Positions 1 through 8,200 of a DNA stretch of 32,146 bases are shown one piece after another. The stretch lies in IMG/VR virus record IMGVR_UViG_3300017727_000075, positions 1 through 32,146 of that record. One strand, written 5' to 3'. Position numbers and translations under genes: made by a program. How positions within the stretch are numbered: position 1 is the first letter of the stretch; each line of letters opens with the position of its first letter. This DNA comes from a virus. Under the pieces are notes generated by a model. It saw only the letters and a program-made list of their open reading frames with translations. It was not told the DNA's origin and made no database searches.

Positions 1-123
1 AAAAACAAATGAACCATCTACAAGAGTTAATCTTGCTGCAGCTACACTTGCTATAATTCCTCTATTTACTCCACTTGTATTTAAATAAGTATTTTGACAT
101 AACTCAATAGAATCATCAGCTTT
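1..123. repeat. Terminal direct repeat, left copy
   Basis: Bases 1-123 are identical to 32024-32146. This is the signature of a circular molecule written out linearly with a short overlap, so the unique length is 32,023 bp. The reading frame of the tail-fibre gene continues through the join without a shift, which supports circularity. It could be an assembler overlap or, less likely, a short physical terminal repeat. Confidence 0.95.
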
Positions 124-3100
124 ATAAGCAGTTAAAAAACTTGATTGACCCATACCTAAAACTGCATAACCACCACCAGAAGCAGTATAAACATCAGTAG
201 GTAAATCAGGAGCACCTATTCCTACTTGACCTAAAGTATCTATTCTCATACGAACTTCAGCTTGATTATTATCATAAAAATAAAGGTCGTTTTTATAACC
301 TGCTGCTGCTCCACTTCCTCCTACTCCTATATGATATCCTTTAACATCTGATTGTATTGCTAATCTTGGATAATGAGTAGAAGTAGTATTTTTTATATGT
401 ATTACGCCATCATTAGCACCTGCACCTAATATATCTAGTTGATAAGTTGGGTTGGGATTTCCTACTCCTAAGTTTCCAGAACTGTCTATTGTTAATCTTG
501 GTGTTAAAGTACCTGCATTATCATTACTAAATATTATATTTGTTGGATAATTGTTTGAACTCCAAGTTCCGCCTCCTGTAAATTGTATTTGAGCACCAAC
601 AACATTAGCAGTTGGGTCATCAGCAGATACTTTAATTGTTCCAATAGTATTGTTTTCAAAAATTGAACTATCAGACCTATGTAAAATTAATTGTTCTGTT
701 CCGTCAGTTGTTATTTTAGTTGTTCCATTACCTTGTATTTTCAATTTTTCATTACCTGCTATTGTAAAAATAAAATCTGATGATGCTTCTGTGCCTGAAT
801 GAGCAAAAGTTACTGTATCGCTTATAGCATCGTTGCTTATATTAAGTTGTTGCCCTATTTGTAAATTAGTTTTATAAGTTGATGGAAATGTAGCTATTAA
901 TTTATGATATGTTCCAGAAGTTAAATTTAATTGACCAGAACTGTCAATAACCATTCTAGGGCTATTGTTTACTTTAAATGACATACTATCGTCATTATGG
1001 TCATAATCTATTCCACCCTGAACTGAAGCATCGGAATCACCAAAATAAATAGTTGAGTTAGTAGTTGTATCACCTGTTTGTATATAGTATTCAGAATTAC
1101 TTCCTGCTTCACTTTGTTGATGTAACAACCCATTTGGTGAGCTTCTGTTTATTCCTACGTTTCCATCACTGTCTATAATTATACCATCAGTACCACCACT
1201 TGTTGCAGTTAAAGACATTACTGTATTTGCAGTCGTTCCCATACCTATAAACATATTAGCATAACCAAAGTGGTTCAAAGAAATTTCAGCTTTATCTCCT
1301 GTAGCATTTCCTCGTAAATAAATTAAGTTTTTGCCACTGTTATTTGAAGCTGCTTTTAGTTGTATGTCTAAAGCATCTGGTCCAATAGATAAAGTTCCAG
1401 AACTGTCTAAACGCATTTTTTCTGTACTTCCAGTACTAAATTTAATAATCCCTGTACTACTTTGAGCATCTATATCCCAAGTATCGCCCTGATTTGTAGT
1501 TGTAGAACAATTAAAAACTAAACCTCTTGCTGTACCTGCGTCATCACCTGCTAATAATAATTTATCGCCTATTGCGTTATCATTAATAATAACTTTTCCT
1601 AAACTGTCTATTGTTAATCTTGGAGTATCTGCAGTTTTAATAGCAAATGAATGTGAGGTACTTGTACCAATAGACATTCTAATTGGACTTGAATCGTGAT
1701 AATCCCAATCACTTTTTACTGCTCCACCATTTCTTTTTGCTTCAAATAATTTTACTGAACCACTATTTGTATAAGCACCCTCTGCACTAACTACTGTTGT
1801 TCCTGCTACAGTACTAACAAAACTTGAAGTTAAACCTGTTATGCTTCCTGCAAAAGTTGAACTTAAATCTTTATTAATTGTAAGTGCGGTAGCGGCAGTT
1901 GCCCCACCGCTTTGTGTTTGGAATCTAAAATAATTTCCCGTTGTATTAGCGGCCCCACCGGTTATTTTAAAAGTAACACCATCCGCTGTATCACTAGCTA
2001 ATTCCCATGTTTCTCCTAAATAATTTCTTGTAGCATAATAGCTTGCATTAGCCCTAGCAATTATATTCCCAGTTACATCCACATTCCCTGCAAAGGTTGC
2101 ATCTCCGTCACTATCTATTGTTAATCTATTTGTTGAAGCAGTAACAAAATTTAAAGTGTCGGCTGCTGACCTATGAATAGCAACACCCATTGATGGCGTA
2201 GCAGTATTTGCACCAAATTGTAAAATACCATTAGTGTCTAATTTTAGCGTTCCATTTACATCTACATCCCCTGCAAAGGTTGAACCACTACCAGAAATTG
2301 TTAACTCAGTACTTCCTGCAGGTTTTATATAAACAGCAGTAGGAAACATAGAAATAGCATCTGAACCTCCAACACCTAAGTTTAATACATCACTTCCTGT
2401 ACGATACATTCCTGTATTTGTATCACCACTAAAAGTAATTGCAGGACTTGTTGAACTTCCATCTGGTAACAATATTTGGTCTCCAGTACTTACAACAATA
2501 TCAGTTCCGTCAGTAATATTGCCATTTGCTAAAACCTCAGAAAGCTCATTGTTTGCTCCAACTTGAGTATCTACATAATCTTTTACTGCTGCACTTGTTG
2601 GTAGAGTGGTGTCATTATCATTAGAAGCTATTGTGTCAGATTCTGTAACAAATGAAGCAATAGTCGTGGCATTTCCTCCAATAGCTATGCTCCCTGTAAA
2701 ATTAGCTTTTAAGTTAGCATCCAATGTCAATGCTTCAACATTACTAGAAGCAGCAGTTTTAACTGCAAATCTTAAACTGTCATTTGCATCTGAACCGATC
2801 TGTCCTCCATTCCAACTAGTATCAGCATTATTTCTAAATTTTAAATCTCCTTTAACTAGTAAATTACTGTCACTTTGTATGTAAGAAGTAGCTGTAATAG
2901 TGCTAGTTGAAGATATGCTACCAAAAAACTCAGTATTTTGACTAGAATCTATAGAAACAGCAGGTGTTGAATTAGTTCCAAAATTTATGCCACCATGCTT
3001 GCTAGTTATTCCTAAAATAGAATTTGATAAACTAATTATAGCTCTTTGACTTGCTGCATTATCAATCCATGTTATATCACCACTCGAAGCACTTCCTGAA

Positions 3101-3612
3101 CTATCAGAATCTTGTAAAGTAATAACAGGAATAGTGTCAAATATTTTTATGTCTTTTGTTAGTAAATATTGAGTAGATTCTTCAGTAATTGAACTATCTG
3201 TTAATACTGTAGAAGTACCTGAGCCACTCCAAAGAGCTATTTTACCACCTGTTCCTGATCCTGTTGGCTTACCTGCGTGGCTTTCTTGTACAAAAGCAGT
3301 AGTTGCTATTTTTGTAGTATTGTCTCCTGCTGTTTGTGTGACTCCTGTTGTTGCTGTGTTTATAGTCCCATTTAAATCACCACTAAAAGTAGTAGCTATT
3401 ACTGATGAGCTAGCTTTTATATTGCCAGAAACATGAAGAGCTTCTGTTGGAGTAATGCCTATTCCTATTTGTGTAGTAGAAACATATAAAGGAGTTACAT
3501 TTCCAAGTCCATCTGTAAGTTGTTTAGCTGTTCCTCCTATGGCATCATTATCTATTGTTTTTATAATTGCATCATAAGTAGCTGAAATTAATTGTCCTGT
3601 AAATGTTGCCAA
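1..3612 (-). CDS. Tail fibre / receptor-binding protein, N-terminal 1,204 codons (continues at 32023 across the join)
   Basis: The frame is open without a stop from 3612 to 1 and resumes in the same frame at 32023, ending at 31307, for a 1,442-aa protein. I chose the TTG at 3612 (protein start MATFTGQLISATYDAIIK) because an in-frame TAA lies three codons upstream and this N-terminus looks like that of related phage fibres. The body is low in aromatics, rich in Ser/Thr/Gly/Asp/Asn, and carries a recurrent element of the type PRLTIDSSGNLGVG, seen near 240, 480, 945, 1170, 1405, 1610 and 2110 with weaker copies elsewhere. This suggests a repetitive beta-structured trimeric shaft. The C-terminal chaperone is in the part at 31307-32146. 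The start overlaps the end of a 41-aa gene by 25 bases, suggesting translational coupling. Role as adhesin is inferred from position and architecture. Confidence 0.9.
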   Translation of the reverse strand, partial: MATFTGQLISATYDAIIKTIDNDAIGGTAKQLTDGLGNVTPLYVSTTQIGIGITPTEALHVSGNIKASSSVIATTFSGDLNGTINTATTGVTQTAGDNTTKIATTAFVQESHAGKPTGSGTGGKIALWSGSGTSTVLTDSSITEESTQYLLTKDIKIFDTIPVITLQDSDSSGSASSGDITWIDNAASQRAIISLSNSILGITSKHGGINFGTNSTPAVSIDSSQNTEFFGSISSTSTITATSYIQSDSNLLVKGDLKFRNNADTSWNGGQIGSDANDSLRFAVKTAASSNVEALTLDANLKANFTGSIAIGGNATTIASFVTESDTIASNDNDTTLPTSAAVKDYVDTQVGANNELSEVLANGNITDGTDIVVSTGDQILLPDGSSTSPAITFSGDTNTGMYRTGSDVLNLGVGGSDAISMFPTAVYIKPAGSTELTISGSGSTFAGDVDVNGTLKLDTNGILQFGANTATPSMGVAIHRSAADTLNFVTASTNRLTIDSDGDATFAGNVDVTGNIIARANASYYATRNYLGETWELASDTADGVTFKITGGAANTTGNYFRFQTQSGGATAATALTINKDLSSTFAGSITGLTSSFVSTVAGTTVVSAEGAYTNSGSVKLFEAKRNGGAVKSDWDYHDSSPIRMSIGTSTSHSFAIKTADTPRLTIDSLGKVIINDNAIGDKLLLAGDDAGTARGLVFNCSTTTNQGDTWDIDAQSSTGIIKFSTGSTEKMRLDSSGTLSIGPDALDIQLKAASNNSGKNLIYLRGNATGDKAEISLNHFGYANMFIGMGTTANTVMSLTATSGGTDGIIIDSDGNVGINRSSPNGLLHQQSEAGSNSEYYIQTGDTTTNSTIYFGDSDASVQGGIDYDHNDDSMSFKVNNSPRMVIDSSGQLNLTSGTYHKLIATFPSTYKTNLQIGQQLNISNDAISDTVTFAHSGTEASSDFIFTIAGNEKLKIQGNGTTKITTDGTEQLILHRSDSSIFENNTIGTIKVSADDPTANVVGAQIQFTGGGTWSSNNYPTNIIFSNDNAGTLTPRLTIDSSGNLGVGNPNPTYQLDILGAGANDGVIHIKNTTSTHYPRLAIQSDVKGYHIGVGGSGAAAGYKNDLYFYDNNQAEVRMRIDTLGQVGIGAPDLPTDVYTASGGGYAVLGMGQSSFLTAYKADDSIELCQNTYLNTSGVNRGIIASVAAARLTLVDGSFVF

Positions 3613-3713
3613 TTTGTTTTATTTTTTAATGATTCTACTTTATTTTCTAAATATTTTTTAAGCAAGATTTCGTTTTTCTCCTGCTCATTTGTTTTTTTTA
3701 ACTTAACTGCCAT
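3588..3713 (-). CDS. Small basic protein of 41 aa between connector and fibre
   Basis: An ATG inside the last codons of the connector gene opens a 41-codon frame starting MAVKLKKTNEQEKNEILLKK and ending at 3588, inside the fibre gene. It overlaps both neighbours (16 bases upstream, 25 downstream), a pattern typical of coupled phage genes. The peptide is rich in Lys, Glu and Asn, probably helical, with no signal peptide or membrane segment. I do not recognise a family. It bridges the 85-base gap between connector stop and fibre start, and its translation may carry ribosomes to the weak TTG start of the fibre. Confidence 0.6.
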   Translation of the reverse strand: MAVKLKKTNEQEKNEILLKKYLENKVESLKNKTNWQHLQDN

Positions 3714-4204
3714 CCACCAAAATTTGCTGAGTCGTCTGGATATATGTCTGGAAAACTATTTGCATAGTATTCAGGAAAGTTTGCTGCTGCATTATCTTGT
3801 AAATAATCAATCAGTCTGTTACTAAAATATTGAGCAGTCGTTCTTTCTTTTTCTATTAAAAAGTCTACTTCGTTTTTATCAGCATTAACTGCATTTTCAG
3901 AAGTGTGTTTGTATATGCCATTATTAGAAATTGAATAGGCAGCGAAAGGAAGATATTCTACCATTGCCCAATGACATAAACTTGGTTTTATATAATCTGT
4001 CACTAAAGTCAAATAATGACCTGCTAAATTGTTATTAGCAATTTTAGTTTCAAGTTGATTATATAATTCAGTTCCTAAAAATCTTTGTATTTGAATTTCC
4101 TGTGCAATAAAAATATATTGAATAAATTTATCTGTATCAATATTTCCATTAGCTGATGTGAACCTTACTAAGTCGTCTCTGTTTATAAATAATACCTGTG
4201 CCAT
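3698..4204 (-). CDS. Head-tail connector protein (DUF6712-like)
   Basis: A 168-aa protein with the pattern I know from Bacteroidota phage head-completion proteins. The N-terminal part has FINRDDLVRFTSANGNIDTD followed by a helix with IQRFLGTELYNQL (residues 38-50). The centre has IKPSLCHWAMVEYLPFAAY, and the end of the domain has EVDFLIEKER. The C-terminus is Pro/Tyr/Asp rich and finishes with NFGGWQLS. Family members are thought to sit under the portal as an adaptor in the neck. It lies ten bases after the portal gene, which fits that role. Assignment is by remembered family pattern and position. Confidence 0.75.
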   Translation of the reverse strand: MAQVLFINRDDLVRFTSANGNIDTDKFIQYIFIAQEIQIQRFLGTELYNQLETKIANNNLAGHYLTLVTDYIKPSLCHWAMVEYLPFAAYSISNNGIYKHTSENAVNADKNEVDFLIEKERTTAQYFSNRLIDYLQDNAAANFPEYYANSFPDIYPDDSANFGGWQLS

Positions 4205-4214
4205 AGTTTAAATT

Positions 4215-6227
4215 TTATTTTGGGTATGCTCCTCTATTAGGCATATTTTCAGGAGCTGTTGCTGCCTGTTTTGAACCTCTAGGATTTCTGTTATATGTTT
4301 TAGGAATAGTTCTAGTCTTTTTATAATTAGAAAGATTTTCAGATGGCTCAGTATTGCTTTCTAATCTGTATAAAACTTTTCTCCATTTATGTCTGCAATA
4401 AATGCCTCCTTTAAATTTAAATAAATCGTAAGCTCTACCTTTATGACCTAACTCTCTGTTTACACCCTCTCTGCTTGCTCTATCAATATCTTCTAAAGTC
4501 CATACAATACCTGCTCTAGCCATGTCCATCATATTTGCACAAAAGTCTCTTTGTGTTTTACTTGGCTTGTTTGATCCTATTGCATAAGTGTATCTTATCT
4601 TATATAATCCATTTTTAGAATCTAAGTCACTATATGAACTACCTTTCTTTTTAGAATCTATTTCATCAGCAAGTCCTAGCAGTCCTTTGATTTTAGAAAG
4701 AGTACTTTTTTTCTCATTTATAAGGTAGTTTGCCCAGTCCTCATTGTCAATATCTTCATCGTTGTCAATTTCATCAACAAAAACATAATTATCACTCATT
4801 TTCTCACCTGCTTCTGCTAGAATACCTAAGATGTTTTTAGTTTCCTCTTCATTTAAATCATCTTTAGTCAAACTCATAGACTGTGGGTAGTCATCATGTG
4901 ATTCACATGGCATATACCAAGTTTTTCCATCTTCGTCTTTATGTGTATGTGAACCTTTACAACCTAACTTCTCGGCTTGCTCCTCAGCTTCTTCAGGAGT
5001 TTCAAAAACAAGTTTGCCATCTATTTTCTTTAAATCTACCTCTACTTTTTCTTCATCTATATCTTCTTGCTTTATTCCTGTTTCTTCTTCAACTTGATCG
5101 TCTGTTAAATCAGTATCTTCATCCATAAAGTCTAATGGTTTAAGAGTTTTGAAGTAAAGATTAAGAGCTATGTCATTAGTTGTTAAAAGGTCATCTAAAG
5201 CATCAATAACAATGTCCTGAGCAGGCTTAATAACGATGTTTAAGAATAAATCGGTAGCTGTTTGTATTTCATCAGCATTATTCCCTAGTCCTCCTCCAGA
5301 TTCTCTAATTCCTAGTAAAAGAGGAGAAGTAATTCTGTGACCTACCATTAATTTCTTAACACACTCCTCAGCTAAATAAGCATAATGTTCTGGAGCATTG
5401 TTTAGTGATATATCTTCAACAGTTGTAGCAGATTCTTGATTAGAATTAAAGGCAACTATTACTTTGTCACCAATAGAACCTGTAAGCTTGCCTAAGATGT
5501 CGTTTTTTATTTGAATTTGTTTCTCTTTGTCAGGTACTCCATTGTTAAAATTAACAACTTTAGTTCCTGAGAAAGAATTTTGTGTCTCATTGATTAAGTA
5601 TGCTGAAATTTCTTCTTCTAAAAGTGCATAAGGCATTGAAGCAGCATAGCTAGGTAGGCTATAATAGTGAAATCCAACAACGTATTTTTTGACAATAAAT
5701 ATTTCATTTAACTCTTTAGATGTCCCAAATACAGGTATTCTTTTAAGTTTATCGTTTCTGTTGTAGTCTTTCCAGTCAGGGTGGTAGTAATAGGCATCTA
5801 TTTCGCCCTTATCGTTGCATTTCTCGGCTCTTAAAGTTTGTCTTGGGAAGTAGGTTAGCTTGCTTATTTTTCTCTCTGTATTATAAGTTACTTGAAACGC
5901 TCCTTCTCCTAAAATTACAAAGTCTTGTACTACTCTAAATAGGTCTTTATTTTTAAGTAATGATCTCATCTGTGCATACTGCTCTGGTTTTTCGCTAGAA
6001 TCAGTAGCATCTATTCCATGACCATAAACAAAATTGGTAACTCCATTTAAAATAGCATGGTTAGTAGTTGAACCAATATATCTGTCTATGACATATTGAT
6101 AGTAATCGTTATTATCTCCAATGGAGACAAAATCTTGGTTTCTTTCTTCATAAACTCTTGGTGCTTCGTAAGAGTTAAGATTTAAAATGTGAATGTCGCT
6201 TTTATGCTTCATAGAATATAAATTCAT
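4215..6227 (-). CDS. Portal protein with long C-terminal extension
   Basis: A 670-aa protein. Residues 15-360 look like a phage portal: HILNLNSYEAP near the start, then YIGSTTNHAILNGVTNFVYG (50-69), VILGEGAFQVTYN (104-116), RITSPLLLGIRESGGGLGNN (298-317) and a helical stretch to about 350. An acidic linker follows (365-400). Residues 407-447 form a small Cys/His module with C423, H427, H429, C441 and H444, possibly metal binding. Residues 545-622 form another domain (IRYTYAIGSNKPSKTQRDFC, then GHKGRAYDLFKFKGG and C611/H613). The portal forms the dodecameric vertex for DNA packaging. M6 at 6212 is an equally good start and would shorten the overlap with the upstream gene from 26 to 11 bases. 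The gene lies far from the large terminase, which is unusual. Confidence 0.8.
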   Translation of the reverse strand: MNLYSMKHKSDIHILNLNSYEAPRVYEERNQDFVSIGDNNDYYQYVIDRYIGSTTNHAILNGVTNFVYGHGIDATDSSEKPEQYAQMRSLLKNKDLFRVVQDFVILGEGAFQVTYNTERKISKLTYFPRQTLRAEKCNDKGEIDAYYYHPDWKDYNRNDKLKRIPVFGTSKELNEIFIVKKYVVGFHYYSLPSYAASMPYALLEEEISAYLINETQNSFSGTKVVNFNNGVPDKEKQIQIKNDILGKLTGSIGDKVIVAFNSNQESATTVEDISLNNAPEHYAYLAEECVKKLMVGHRITSPLLLGIRESGGGLGNNADEIQTATDLFLNIVIKPAQDIVIDALDDLLTTNDIALNLYFKTLKPLDFMDEDTDLTDDQVEEETGIKQEDIDEEKVEVDLKKIDGKLVFETPEEAEEQAEKLGCKGSHTHKDEDGKTWYMPCESHDDYPQSMSLTKDDLNEEETKNILGILAEAGEKMSDNYVFVDEIDNDEDIDNEDWANYLINEKKSTLSKIKGLLGLADEIDSKKKGSSYSDLDSKNGLYKIRYTYAIGSNKPSKTQRDFCANMMDMARAGIVWTLEDIDRASREGVNRELGHKGRAYDLFKFKGGIYCRHKWRKVLYRLESNTEPSENLSNYKKTRTIPKTYNRNPRGSKQAATAPENMPNRGAYPK

Positions 6228-6558
6228 TAGTTGAGGTCGTGGTTGTGTACTCTCCAGAATTAACAGTAAATGTGCTTATTGGTGATTGATTAGTGCAAAA
6301 GATTCTTCCCCTAAAAACTTCTTTTTGGTATCTTGTTATACTTAATGTGTAAAAATTATTTTCCTCTAAACCTGTAAAGAAATCACTAAACTGATACCAA
6401 TATTTATCTAAAGTAAACTCGTCAGTAAAATTGTGAGAATAAACATTCTTATTTTCAGAATCACTAGTTATGTTTACTGCATAAGTAGTATTGGTGCTAT
6501 ATTCTCTAGGAATTACTTTTATTGTCTGTAATGTATTCACATCCCTTAGTATTATCAT
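6202..6558 (-). CDS. Small beta-rich virion-associated protein (118 aa)
   Basis: The 118-aa protein has alternating polar and aromatic residues throughout, with YWYQFSDFFTGLEENNFYTL near residues 53-72 and VFRGRIFCTNQS after it, then a Thr-rich tail. This suggests a beta-sandwich. I recognise the pattern as a conserved protein of Bacteroidota siphophages, always in the capsid/portal region, but know no demonstrated function. It is the first gene after the terminator at 6575-6607 and overlaps the portal start by 26 bases, so it is probably translated together with the portal. Confidence 0.6.
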   Translation of the reverse strand: MIILRDVNTLQTIKVIPREYSTNTTYAVNITSDSENKNVYSHNFTDEFTLDKYWYQFSDFFTGLEENNFYTLSITRYQKEVFRGRIFCTNQSPISTFTVNSGEYTTTTSTNEFIFYEA

Positions 6559-6574
6559 AACTTAATTTTTAAAT

Positions 6575-6607
6575 AAAAAGGGGTGACTCGTTAAAGTACC
6601 CCTTTCT
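6575..6607 (-). terminator. Rho-independent terminator after the tail tube gene
   Basis: On the minus strand the sequence forms AAAGGGGT, a 13-base loop and ACCCCTTT (6605-6577), followed by a T-rich run. It lies between the tail tube stop (6647) and the next start (6558) within the structural operon. Its probable effect is partial termination, so that the abundant capsid and tail tube proteins are made in excess of portal and connector. Confidence 0.75.
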
Positions 6608-6646
6608 AACCTAAACAAAACTTAATGAAAAGAAACCTATCGTTTT

Positions 6647-7195
6647 TTAGCTATTAGTACCTACTACTATTGTTTCAGTTGCACTTGACAAGCCTGCAAA
6701 AGGATTAGCCAATGTTGCACCTGATATAAAATTAGCAGGAAGTTTTTCTTGTGCTGTAAGTGTTAAAGTGTATCCACTTAAATCACCCATAGCTGTTCCT
6801 GTAGCAACTGTTCCTCCAGTTACTTCAGCTCCAAACTCAACACCCATCAAGAAACCATTTCCGTTGTTGTCAACGACTGCTACTTGTGGTCTTCCGTAAG
6901 CTAATAGCTTTATTTGTACATTATCTTCTTTACTTAATTTAGTAAGATTTAGAGTAAGGACTTGTTCAAAGAAAGTCGTTCCTGTTTCTCTTGAGCTTGT
7001 TATTGTTTGCTCTAAAGAACTACCTCCTTTTAAATCGTACTCGTATGCTGAGAAAGTTCCACTTGCATCTGTTATTTCATCTGCTGTGTATGTTATTGTT
7101 CCCAGTCCACCAAAGTCAACAAAGAAAACCTTTTGTATCCCCCCTACTACATCTTTACATGGGACTGCTCTACCTGCACTTAAATTACATGACAT
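6647..7195 (-). CDS. Major tail tube protein (probable)
   Basis: The 182-aa protein starts MSCNLSAGRAVPCKDVVGG, then has a beta-rich body with YEYDLKGGSSLEQTITSSRE (52-71), FFEQVLTLNLTKLSKEDN and a Gly/Thr-rich second half. Length, beta content and the position immediately after the major capsid protein and just before a strong terminator fit the tube subunit of a long non-contractile tail, of which hundreds of copies are needed. I recognise the N-terminal CK-DxxGG pattern from Bacteroidota phage tail tube candidates. A decoration or head-fibre protein is the main alternative. Confidence 0.6.
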   Translation of the reverse strand: MSCNLSAGRAVPCKDVVGGIQKVFFVDFGGLGTITYTADEITDASGTFSAYEYDLKGGSSLEQTITSSRETGTTFFEQVLTLNLTKLSKEDNVQIKLLAYGRPQVAVVDNNGNGFLMGVEFGAEVTGGTVATGTAMGDLSGYTLTLTAQEKLPANFISGATLANPFAGLSSATETIVVGTNS

Positions 7196-7235
7196 ATTTA
7201 TTTATTTTAAAAGGTTAAACTTTATTTACTTACTA

Positions 7236-8183
7236 TTAAGCGTATAATACTACTTCGCTCCCTATTCCGTATTGAATACCTGCTTTCCATCTCATAATGA
7301 ATCTAACATTTTGTGATCCATCAATGTCTTGCATATCAATAATTCGAATCTCGTTCATATCTGAAAGCAAACCGACACCAAAATATAAATTTGATGACTG
7401 AGCAGCTACTGCTTTGTTAGCAGGCATACCTGGAGAGTGGAATAATTTAATTCCATCAATAGTTAAAGGTACTCCGTTGTACCAAAGTGTTCCTTTGTTG
7501 TCAATACCTGAACCTGCACCTACTAAGCCTAAAGCTTGAATGTAGAATCTTAAAATATCAGTTCCTATATAAACGTGCATATCTTCTTTTTCGTAAACAG
7601 TTGCAGGAATAGCAGCTACTATTTTTTGTAATTCAGCAATTACATTTGCAGCATTAATTCCACCACCTACAGCAGCAACATCAATTACATCTCCGTCAGC
7701 AGCAAATAAAGTTGTAAATCCATCAAACTCACCTGTGTTTCCGTTAGTTCCGTTCCAAATAACTTGCTCATATTTGTCTGCAACTTTAGCAGCAAATTGT
7801 GTAATGATAAATTCTTGGAATGAAGCAGGTAAATCTTGATTTAACACAGAATAACCCATTTCAGCAGCTTGCCAAGTTTGAGAAAATTCTTTTTTACAAA
7901 ATTCAGAATTGATTTGGAACTCCTCTAAAGTAAGTACTCTTTCAGTAAGAGTTACAGCTCCTGTATCTGTGAAGTCACAGGTTGCATCTTTAATAAAGTT
8001 TGAATCAAATGCTCCTTTCTGGATGACATATTTGTAGTCAATGTTTGGCATAATTGTTACACCTCCATTGTCTAAAGTTTTACCACTTAATAAAGCGATT
8101 GAGACATACTTATTTGCCCAAGAACCGCTAAAAGTAGAGGTAATGTTAACTGTTGTCGCTAAATCGACTTTGTGATTACTCAT
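7236..8183 (-). CDS. Major capsid protein (HK97-fold, probable)
   Basis: The 315-aa protein follows the scaffold gene by 17 bases. It has a Ser/Thr-rich N-terminus, a Cys-containing segment (CDFTDTGAVTLTERVLTLEE), a long helix-like central part (QEFIITQFAAKVADKYEQVI), then a Gly/Ala/Val-rich domain with a loop at ADGDVIDVAAVGGG and a C-terminal beta region ending IQYGIGSEVVLYA. Size, composition and order protease-scaffold-capsid are as expected for a HK97-type shell protein. The N-terminal region has no long charged delta domain, consistent with a separate scaffold. The leader upstream of the ATG is A/T-rich without Shine-Dalgarno motif. Confidence 0.75.
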   Translation of the reverse strand: MSNHKVDLATTVNITSTFSGSWANKYVSIALLSGKTLDNGGVTIMPNIDYKYVIQKGAFDSNFIKDATCDFTDTGAVTLTERVLTLEEFQINSEFCKKEFSQTWQAAEMGYSVLNQDLPASFQEFIITQFAAKVADKYEQVIWNGTNGNTGEFDGFTTLFAADGDVIDVAAVGGGINAANVIAELQKIVAAIPATVYEKEDMHVYIGTDILRFYIQALGLVGAGSGIDNKGTLWYNGVPLTIDGIKLFHSPGMPANKAVAAQSSNLYFGVGLLSDMNEIRIIDMQDIDGSQNVRFIMRWKAGIQYGIGSEVVLYA

Positions 8184-8200
8184 GTTTTAAAATTTAATTG

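Noticed and set aside
1-123. Physical direct terminal repeats used for packaging
   Set aside because: The repeat lies in the middle of a gene with no special features, and the terminase type points to headful packaging; an assembly overlap of a circular genome explains it better.
2606-2884. Plus-strand frame of 92 codons under the fibre gene
   Set aside because: It is antisense to the continuous fibre frame, has no coupled neighbours, and its composition follows from the reverse of Ser/Thr/Asn codons.
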